NCBI GenBank assembly: GCA_034687125.1
Contig: JAQGBZ010000589.1
Location: forward strand, 1 to 28,833
From: Neelides folsomi
Lineage: Eukaryota > Arthropoda > Collembola > Neelipleona > Neelidae
Direction: 5' to 3'
DNA length: 28,833 nt
Shown: one piece after another, positions 21,016 to 28,833 of the stretch
Layout: every line of letters starts with the position of its first letter
Position numbering within the stretch: position 1 is the stretch's first letter
Program-made: the position numbers and the translations under genes
The notes under the pieces: model-generated
The model's database searches: none
What the model was told of the DNA's origin: nothing
Seen by the model: only the letters and a program-made list of their open reading frames with translations

Positions 21016-22298
21016 TTAAATCAAAATGTTAATTTTACTTTTTTCAAAAGCAACTCAAATATTGACTTGTAAAGGAAAGAATAATGATAAGAGAATTTTG
21101 TATTCTAACACAAAACTATAAGCACATTTATTTCTACCATATATTACATTCATTAAATCAACAAAACATTCAATTAATATGAAATGAACATTTATTGCAG
21201 TATTAAAAACAAAAATTTATTATTGTTAAACTGAACTTTAATTACAGTTCAATTATTCTTAATTTCTTCAGAATATGATTCAACTTTTAAGAATTGGAAA
21301 GGATGAAAAATTTACAAAAATTTAATATTATTTAATGAGTTTAAATCATATTTATTATATAATATAGTCATTTATATTTTATCATTGTGAAAAAAACTAT
21401 TCCGTGTGTTATCTTGAATAGAATTAACGCATGGTCATAATTTCCTTTTTACTTATAATGAGACATGAAAATAGTTTCATGATCGATAAGTGATAGTTCA
21501 TTTGTATAGATATGGTTTATTTGTTGCATTCACAGCTCCTCACTTATCTTCTGTTTCTGTATACGAGTACTCGTAGTCGTATTTGATAATTTAGAATTCC
21601 ATGCCTAGTCCGTGATGATAATTATATTATGAATTCATCAGTCAAAACTTCCAAATGAGAACATTAGCGATAAATGGATGGAGCTTATAAGTAGTGATTG
21701 TAAAATACCATTATCGAATCTCATTACCTTAATTGCCATCATGAATGAAATGAATGTTGTTAATCATTGAGCCACTCAATTTGGTCACTTAAATAACTCA
21801 AATAAGCTTTTTTTCGACAAAATAAATATTTTTTCGCACAAAATGCCCGTTAATTTTTAAATTATTCTCAAACGTTAAGTTTTAAATATTCATAAAAATT
21901 CAATTTAGAATAACTTATAATACTGATAAGGTAGCTTATTATAGATTGTGTTTAATAAATAAATTTTTGAATTTGTTCATTCCTGAATCTTTCAAATATA
22001 TACCTATTAAATACGCACAAAATAAAACTTAGCATTTCTCGGGTCGGTTCTGGTCGCTCGGGTGGGTTGATGAAGGACTAAGGGTTGTAAGGGATAGAGC
22101 GGGGAATAAGAACACTTTTTATGTAATGTGGAAAATGGCTCACACACTCTGGTCATTAACTGTGATTTATAATTTTAAAGGCATGAATATTAGTAATAAG
22201 AAAGTGAGTAAAGTTAAGTGTAAGAATAATTATAATTTTATATAATAATAATAACCATTGAAGATTTAATCTTCGCACTTGGTAAAATAAGTGACAAG
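21016..22298. other. Intergenic region between divergent genes, with a GC-rich patch
   Basis: Lies between the lectin-like gene (-) and PGAP6 (+) and should hold both promoters. Most is AT-rich and featureless. A GC-richer, G-biased patch at about 22035-22110 (CGGGTCGGTTCTGGTCGCTC, GGGATAGAGCGGGG) stands out and may be an untranslated first exon or promoter element of PGAP6. A palindrome CGAGTACTCG occurs at about 21563-21572. Confidence 0.45.
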
Positions 22299-25200
22299 AT
22301 GAAGTTTTTTATACTATTTTCAATATATGGTAAAATTATTTTCAATAAATAATATTAAAGTAATTTAACTTTTTTAAAGGTTATTTAATAATCTTTAAGT
22401 TTATTTAATACTTATAATTTAAATGTATTAATTGTGTTTTGTAAATTCCAGTATTCACAACATTTATTTCGGGTTCCTTTTCACTGTTACCTCAAGCTCA
22501 TCAAGATGGGATTCTTTCTCCATTTAAAAGCTTTGCTGACATCACACTATTCCATTATTATTTACCAAAAGAAGTGGCAAAGGCGACCTTTGAGTTTGCT
22601 GCCTTCATGGATAGGCCCCATTGTCAATCTAGACCAGTTTACATGTAAATTACAGTTGTAGTTCAAATACAAATCTTAAATATTTAAATTTAAATCTTAA
22701 TTATTTAAATTCATTAAATTATAATATAAATATAACATTTAAACACTCTCTTTAAAGTTTAATTAACTTTTGATCTTTTTAAGATATTTACAACACGGGT
22801 CATATCCGGTGTTTTCGCCCGACAACTCAACTTTTCCACCCAAATATCACACAGGGAAAGTTTCTCATTATTCGCTAAGGTTAATGACGGAGAGTGTAAC
22901 GCTTAAAAGAGAACCAAGTTTAATTTCCGTTTTAAATCCTCTACCTGGCAGTTGGTTTTCAGCAGCATTTTTTCCAAATTGGGATCAGCACATGAAACAA
23001 GATGTAATACAAACAATTTCTTACAATTAGTACCAATTAATTTTTCTTTAATTTTACAAAATTTATTAAAAAAAAATCTAAAAAAAATCCGGATAAAAAA
23101 TTCTAAATTTTGAAATTCAAATTAATTTTTAAAATAAGTAACAATGATATCTTTTGTGATCTAGGGTTTAGGTCATCGGTGTGAATACAGTATTGCATCA
23201 ATTGGATTTTGGACTCAAGTCACAGAGATTAGAAACATTCCTTTGAATACGCCCACGAGACTCAGAAGTGACGAGCACTTTACATATTACAAGTAATGAT
23301 GCTAAATATTATATTAAAAATGATTTAATGTAAAAAATAAAAAACTACCAGGGTTAGAGAAATTATAAATCTATAATGTAAGAATGATATACTAGTATAT
23401 CTTAATAAAATAAATTTTAATTGATAGGTTTTACATTCCGAATGGAGTTTGGGAATTTGATCTCAGAATTGATTCCTGCACTTTCCAAACTTCTCATCGC
23501 TTTCCAGAAACTCAATTTTTACCAACGAATTCTAGTTTTAATTCCAGTTCCAATTCCACTTCTTCGATCCATTGCATCAAGAATGTTTTCCTGAGACCGA
23601 GAGCTTTACCTGAATATAAATTTATAGACAACCGAAAGACATTCCTTAACGATACTCCACAGTCATTCTTTTATCACGAGGAAACTCTTCCATATACGGA
23701 TGTATACTATTACATTCTTATAGAAGCCGAAGCTAAAGTTTCCTATAACTTTACCATTAACATTCGTGGTAAACTTTTAAATTAATATCTAGGTACAAAT
23801 GTACTCTAGTTCAAATTCGTTTTACTAAAATTGATTATTTTGGAGAATTTTAACCATTTTCATTTTTAAATATATATATATATCTAGAATGCCCATCTCA
23901 GATAGTTAAAAAGAACTTTATATTCGGAACAATTAAAAATTCTCAACTTGGGAACATGAAAGAAAATGCATTTAGATTCGTCAATCGAACACTTTTGGCC
24001 AGTGAAAGAATGAAGGAGATGAAATTGAAAAATTGTTCTTGTGTTCCGATCTTTCCTTTAACGCGGATTAAACATTCTCAAGACTTCTCTGATACCTTTC
24101 TTATTGAAGTATTTAAAAATATTTTATTGTTGATTTCACTTAATATGTTCATGTTTAAAATATTATTTTTCAAGTTATTAATTGGTTCTTTCAACAGGGA
24201 AATGAAACATTTACCAATTGGATTGTTTTGACTGATTTAATGCCAATTGGAGTCTTTTTCGAACTTCTTCCATATATTGACATTGGTGGAACTTTGACCA
24301 TCATTGTTCATCTTGACAGTGGTGCAATGGTTAGTAAATTAATTAATTGGTTTGGTTTAATCAGTTGGAAAAGAAATAGTCTTTTAAATTCACTAACATT
24401 GTTGATATTTTTTATATTGAACTTTTTTACTAAAATATTATTTATTATTTTACTTATATTGATAAAATTGAATTTTAATGAAATGAATATTTTTCATTTA
24501 GAATTTAACTACTCAAACAGTAGAAGTTTCTTCTTGCATATCAACTGCGAAGCCTTCCAAAGGTCTTTGTTGCGCAAATGAAACTTCGAAGCGATCTTGC
24601 TGCCAAGATGGATTGGAATTATTTGTCACCAACAACATTTCTTCCATTACAGACCAAATCTCCATTCCATTTCCTGAACCAGAAACAATCTTCATTTCTT
24701 TCCTCCTTTCTTGCTACTCCAATGGGTAATTAAATTCTCATTAAAAAACTATTCTTATTTTCATTACACCAATAGGATAAATTCTTCATTTTATTTTACT
24801 TCCAATTTTACATCAAAGACCTCAACAAATTCTGTATAATTTAGTATAATATTCATTATTTTATTATTTTTAATAAATTAGGTAATTATAATAATAATGA
24901 TTAATGTAGGATAAAGGTTGAATGCAATCAAAAGGAGTTTTTATTGTCTCTTGATATTAAAACACATCCTTGTGCTTTTACCTCGACACTTAATTCCACA
25001 AATGCTATTTATCCTTGTGGAGAATTTGGATATTGTCAAGAAGTTCACGATGGCCAATTTTTCTTCACGGCTTGTCGATGTCTCGGAGGTTTAAAAGAGA
25101 TACATAAATAATATGAGAACTATTATCTTATTAATTACAATAATATTATAATTAAATTAAATATGGCTTTAATACGTTTTGAAGGTTACCGAGGATGGGG

Positions 25201-26232
25201 ATGTTCAGATGACACTTTTGCCATTGCTAAATATCTCATGGTCCTTACTACTTTGTATCTCACATTGAGCAATTTGTTCTTCATTCCTGCAATCGTTCTT
25301 TCAATTCGTCGTCGACTTTATACCCATTTTCTCGTTTATTTTGCAACGATGGTTTCTTCTGGCCTTTACCATGCGTGTGATCAGGAGCTTTATGGATATT
25401 GTATTGCTCGTTATAATGTAAGTTTCAATGAACACAAATAATTATATTTTTAATTCATTACTACAATATTTAATTTTCAAATTCAAGTAAATTTTGTGTT
25501 TAACATTTAATAGCCATTGATGTATTTTTTAATTTTCCAGGTCCTTCAATTTTGTGATTTCTTTTGTTCCATTTTATCATTTTGGGTGACGCTGATTTCT
25601 TTGGGGAATACTCCAACTAAATATGATTCATTCCTCTATATGCTCGGAGCCGTCCTCATTGCAATCGGCGTCGAGAATAATCGAACCGGGTTGATGGTTT
25701 TGCTCATCCCTTTCATATTCGGCCTTGGAATTCCCCTTGGAGTTTGGGCAAACCGAAGTTGCCGAGCGGGGAATGTTTTAGTTCCAAATCTCAATTCTAT
25801 TCTTTTATTCCTTCCGGGTATTTTTCTTGGAGGTGCTGGAATCATCCTTTTTGCATTTATTGAAACTGAAGAAAATTACCAAGTAATTAATATTTGATAC
25901 TTGTAACATAATTAATATACATACATTCTAATTGGTCAAAACAAAAAACATTGAAAACATTTTGACTAAATTAACAATGAAATTATGATTTGTTTTTTAC
26001 ATAGTATACACACAGTGCTTGGCATATTATCATTGCCTTGTCCCTTGTGTACATCATGCCAAAAAAGAGAAGTGAAACGGAATTTGAAATTAGCGAAGGA
26101 AACTTAGGAACGAATGGATTGGCGGAGTTCACTTCTGTTAACAACTACCAAAGCGTTGAAACTCCCGGGAGTGGCCCAGTTTTTGTCATTACTTCCGAAT
26201 TGGATCAATTAGTCGATCAAGAAACCAGATGA
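22299..26232 (+). CDS. TMEM8: PGAP6/TMEM8-type GPI-processing membrane protein, 12 exons
   Basis: Exons 22299-22329, 22452-22644, 22784-23003, 23165-23292, 23428-23768, 23888-24108, 24198-24329, 24502-24725, 24910-25088, 25185-25417, 25541-25882 and 26005-26232 all keep frame and give 823 residues (human TMEM8A is about 770). Order: signal peptide (MKFFILFSIYVFTTFISG); a large outer domain opening with ADITLFHYYLPKEVAKATFEF and YLQHGSYPV; a Ser/Asn-rich glycosylation-prone patch (SSFNSSSNSTSS); a Cys-rich EGF-like module (CGEFGYCQEV then CRCLGG); GYRGWGC; and a seven-helix CREST-type membrane domain. The CREST motifs are visible: TLSNLFF, YHACDQ, and YTHSAWH in the last helix. PGAP6 is a phospholipase A2 that trims the lipid of GPI-anchored proteins at the cell surface and releases them. 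The C-terminal tail is cytosolic (MPKKRSETEF...). AATAAA at 26243 follows the stop by about 10 bases. Confidence 0.95.
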
Positions 26233-26242
26233 GTTTTTGTGC

Positions 26243-26248
26243 AATAAA
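26243..26248 (+). terminator. Poly(A) signal of the PGAP6 gene
   Basis: AATAAA lies about 10 bases downstream of the PGAP6 stop codon, implying a very short 3' untranslated region. The match is exact but short, so chance occurrence is possible. Confidence 0.45.
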
Positions 26249-27238
26249 TAATGAGTCATTCCATTTATCCCATATACCTACCAATAAAATGTATACACCA
26301 TGTCATTTGAAATTAGTAAATTAATTTAGTCATATTTTTTGTTATACATAACTATTGTCGTTTTGAACATAATTAGCTAAAGGTCATTTTTGTTTTCAAA
26401 GCACATTGCTTGAATAATGAGCCATATTACAGAATAAGCTACGTTTTAATATTAATTATTGGTAAAACAAAGATAAAATATTTTACTAATATAATTTTAT
26501 TTAACACGTATGTGAAAATTATCTTACATGAAAAATTGTAATAAACAAGTTAAAATTTTGATTTTTATACATTTAAATATATTAGTAGTGATATGTCACA
26601 CAATTTAATAGACTGACAATTGTGAATTGAAATAAATTGATTTGAAACATTGATTTATTTAATAAGATCTCACTTTACGAAAATTACCTTCTTATTCACT
26701 TTCAGAGTTATTTTTACTCGTGATTCAGACGACTAAAAATGTTTACAATCTTCGAATATTCAAAGCTTGCTATGTTGTTTCATGTTTACAAATACAAATG
26801 TTCTTATATATAGAGTGTAGTATGAGGCTTTGATTGATTGTGAATAAATTTTGTGAATAAAAAATATATAAATTTAATAAAAACATAATTTAAAATTGAC
26901 TGTTGAAAAATCAAACATTTTTCAATTAACTTTATGTCAACTGTTAACTTTAGTATATATTACATATATACTCACACAAATTATATATTGTATTATCCAT
27001 TAATTTTTTTGCTTTATAATACATTAACATTTTCCCAATATAACTCTTCATAATTTGTTAATTACTTACAAATATTGAATCATATAATAACCGCAAATAA
27101 ATTCATTCGTTTATAGTATGTAAGAGAGTCAAGACAGCTTTTAAATAGGGATTAAACAAGTTGTCATTATTATGTTCCATCACGTTTACTTTACATATAG
27201 TATAGGTATACATATTAGGTTTTAATAGGTATTTTAGT

Positions 27239-27318
27239 GCAGGATGCGTCAATAGTTGTTTTATTTTTTATATGATTGTCTATTTATAAAAGAAAGCAAT
27301 TTCTGACGCACCCTGTAC
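27239..27318. mobile_element. Tiny element with mariner-like inverted ends
   Basis: The left end GCAGGATGCGTCA matches the reverse complement of the right end TGACGCACCCTGTAC with one mismatch (AGGATGCGTCA against AGGGTGCGTCA). Weaker matching continues inward (AATAGTTG against GAAATTG). The whole is about 80 bp with an AT-rich middle and no ORF. The CAGGGTGCGTCA-type end recalls mariner-like elements. Target-site duplication is not clear. Confidence 0.5.
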
Positions 27319-27390
27319 TTATACGCAATATTCGACTCTATATTATGTGTAAAGCAAGAGTTAAAAGATCAAATTCTGGGGAACTCTATT

Positions 27391-27635
27391 ACATATCAGA
27401 TCATGCCAAATTATGTGTCTTATTGTGCTTATGGAGAAGCAAAATAATTCAAAAATTTATTAAACTGCACAACTTATAACTAGGGAATCGATTTAAAAAC
27501 ATAACAAAAATTATCTTTTTTAATTTTATTCGAATAGTTGAAAAATTTAATTGAATATTTTACCTATGTTACCAATTTAAATTTGAATCTTGCATAAGAC
27601 CAATAAGACACATAATTTGGTATGATCTGATATAT
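27391..27635. repeat. Long imperfect inverted repeat, arms about 44 bp
   Basis: The left arm, about 27393-27435 (ATATCAGATCATGCCAAATT...), is matched in reverse complement by about 27593-27633. One mismatch falls in the first 33 bases (GCC against ACC) and a few follow towards the outer TTATG. The spacer is about 155 bp and AT-rich. It may be a non-autonomous element or a source of double-stranded RNA. The left arm lies inside a 67-codon ORF (27276-27479) that I do not believe is a gene. Confidence 0.75.
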
Positions 27636-27891
27636 TGATAAAAATGTTAACACTTAAATCGCAAGGCCAACAGGGTTTAATTTAGATAAGATGATAAATA
27701 AGTTTCTAGAGTTGGACGAATCCGAAGTAATCTTCATTATAGTCACATGTTACGCACTTGAATTTAAAACGGTCATTTTCATCTCGTGGTCGGAATTCCA
27801 TATATTATTTACCTAAATTCTTTCCTTTCATTTATTTGACTCTTGAAATTGTCTGAAATTGTTCATTTATTTTAGTCCAGGGGAATCAAAA

Positions 27892-28719
27892 ATGTCTGAG
27901 AAGAAGGAAGTAAGCGGATATAAAGTTGGAGGAGTTGAGGAAGCAAAGAAAGCAAAGATTTGTGTGGATTTGCGGAGTGACACGGTCACGAAACCAAGTC
28001 AGGAGATGAGAACTGCCATGGCCACAGCCCAAGTGGGAGATGATGTACTCAGGGAGGATCCAACAACTATTTGTAATATTATAAATGAATAATAAAACGA
28101 TTGTTTATAACAATTTTGTATTGTAATTTATTTTAAATAAAATAGGAAATTGAACTAATCCATAATTAATTTATTTTTACATTAGACATTGAAGAGTTGA
28201 TGGCTAAGAATCTTGGTAAAGAAGAAGGGCTTTTTGTAAGTTCAGGAACAATGGGGAATTTACTCGCTAGTAAGAACCAAATTTAATAAATTAAATTAAC
28301 TAACTGTACATTATCTGTAACATAATAATTTGCGTATCGTTTGATTGAGAAAATTGTTTTTTTCCACAGCACTGGTGCATTGCAACAATCGAGGGTCGGA
28401 AGCAATTGTTGGAAGCATGAGCCATCAATTCATGTATGAACAGGGAGGAATGGCACAAGTAAATCGATTTATCATATACCCAACAAAAATAGGTTATATT
28501 AATAATTAAACCATTTAAAGGACATTTTGATTTGCTTAGTTCGGAGGCGTTCAAGCAAATCCTCTCAGAAACAATCCAGATGGAACTTTTGACATTAATG
28601 AAATTTTGCGGAATATTCGAGCCGATGATGTCCATTTTCCCAAGACTTCTTTGATCGGAATTGAAAATACACACAACATGACTGGTGGTCGAGTTGTTCC
28701 TCTTGATTGGATTGACAAA
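27892..28719 (+). CDS. Low-specificity threonine aldolase, partial (3' exons off the edge)
   Basis: Exons 27892-28072, 28186-28269, 28370-28458 and 28540-28719 keep frame and give the first 178 residues. After a Lys-rich start ([11 protein letters not shown]) the aldolase core begins with [15 protein letters not shown] and [12 protein letters not shown], followed by [23 protein letters not shown], the PLP-phosphate loop, then [40 protein letters not shown], and [21 protein letters not shown]. This PLP enzyme splits L-threonine or L-allo-threonine into glycine and acetaldehyde. The HLDGAR segment and the PLP-binding lysine, which lie further on, are not in the window. At 28719 the exon probably ends at AAA|GTGAAA; reading through would stop at TAA within 10 bases, so a donor is assumed. 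The gene is incomplete because of the window edge, with no sign of damage. Confidence 0.92.
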
Positions 28720-28833
28720 GTGAAATAAGCTCGTTTAAAAATATACTAAAATACTAGGTCAAAGTCCAGGACGCGGGCCTGTTTCGGGCAACCATTGCCC
28801 GTTTTTGGGCAATGTTGCCTCAAAAAGGCAAAT
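28720..28833. repeat. Nested short hairpins at the right edge, likely inside an intron
   Basis: After the assumed donor, the last 70 bases turn GC-rich and contain overlapping inverted words: GGGCAA-CCA-TTGCCC, ATTGCCC-GTTTTT-GGGCAAT and TTGCC-TCAAAAA-GGCAA. This is unlike the neighbouring introns and looks like the end of a repeat or mobile element continuing beyond the window. Confidence 0.6.

Larger units (their letters stand above)
26249..27891. other. AT-rich intergenic region with two fold-back relics
   Basis: No coding exon was recognised in about 1.6 kb. It contains the short TIR element at 27239-27318 and the long inverted repeat at 27391-27635. An acceptor-like TTATTTTAG at about 27875 shortly before the threonine aldolase ATG suggests a 5' untranslated intron for that gene. 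Confidence 0.5.

Noticed and set aside
25636..25845. Reverse-strand ORF in PGAP6
   Set aside because: Antisense shadow of a membrane-segment exon.
27276..27479. Plus-strand ORF of 67 codons
   Set aside because: It starts inside a fold-back element and overlaps an inverted repeat arm; no domain is recognised.
28300..28674. Reverse-strand ORF of 124 codons
   Set aside because: Lies opposite two threonine aldolase exons and their intron; the sense-strand match to the aldolase family is clear.

Overview
The window is nuclear DNA from a compact, AT-rich animal genome. Genes are split by short AT-rich introns with GT-AG borders, and coding exons stand out as islands of higher GC. The gene families are metazoan: HEN1, a PPM1D/WIP1-type phosphatase, PGAP6/TMEM8, GT31 glycosyltransferase, a C-type-lectin-like protein and a secreted CRAL-TRIO protein. 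An arthropod, possibly a springtail, is my best guess; that is inference and no marker proves it. Exon models below were built by hand: each listed junction keeps the reading frame across the intron, and the joined protein was compared with what I know of the family. No rRNA, tRNA or CRISPR array was recognised.

Layout, left to right. 1-1195: AT-rich, no gene seen. 1196-2268 (+): small protein that is almost only a PHR domain. 2684-3696 (+): uncertain two-exon gene. 4435-6049 (+): HEN1 small-RNA 2'-O-methyltransferase in four exons. About 6535-6731: possible 5' untranslated exon. 7525-11092 (+): PPM1D/WIP1-like phosphatase whose catalytic domain runs, in frame and across five exons, into a long tail with 15 AT-hook motifs. 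12184-13279 (+): decayed gene joining a thioredoxin domain to a p47-type UBX domain. 13656-15653 (-): secreted SEC14-like CRAL-TRIO protein in seven exons, with a 168-bp fold-back element in one intron. About 16272-16565 (+): possible very short transcription unit (TATA box, start-like site, AATAAA). 17192-17653 (+): basic ORF interrupted by one TGA. 18151-19327 (-): GT31 beta-1,3-glycosyltransferase. 20068-21015 (-): secreted C-type-lectin-like protein. 22299-26232 (+): PGAP6/TMEM8 in twelve exons. 27892 to the right edge (+): low-specificity threonine aldolase, cut off before its PLP lysine by the window end.

The genes do not form one pathway; they look like ordinary neighbours. The most unusual content is the AT-hook phosphatase, the broken thioredoxin-UBX gene and several fold-back structures (2426-2466, 14711-14878, 27239-27318, 27391-27635, 28775-28830).
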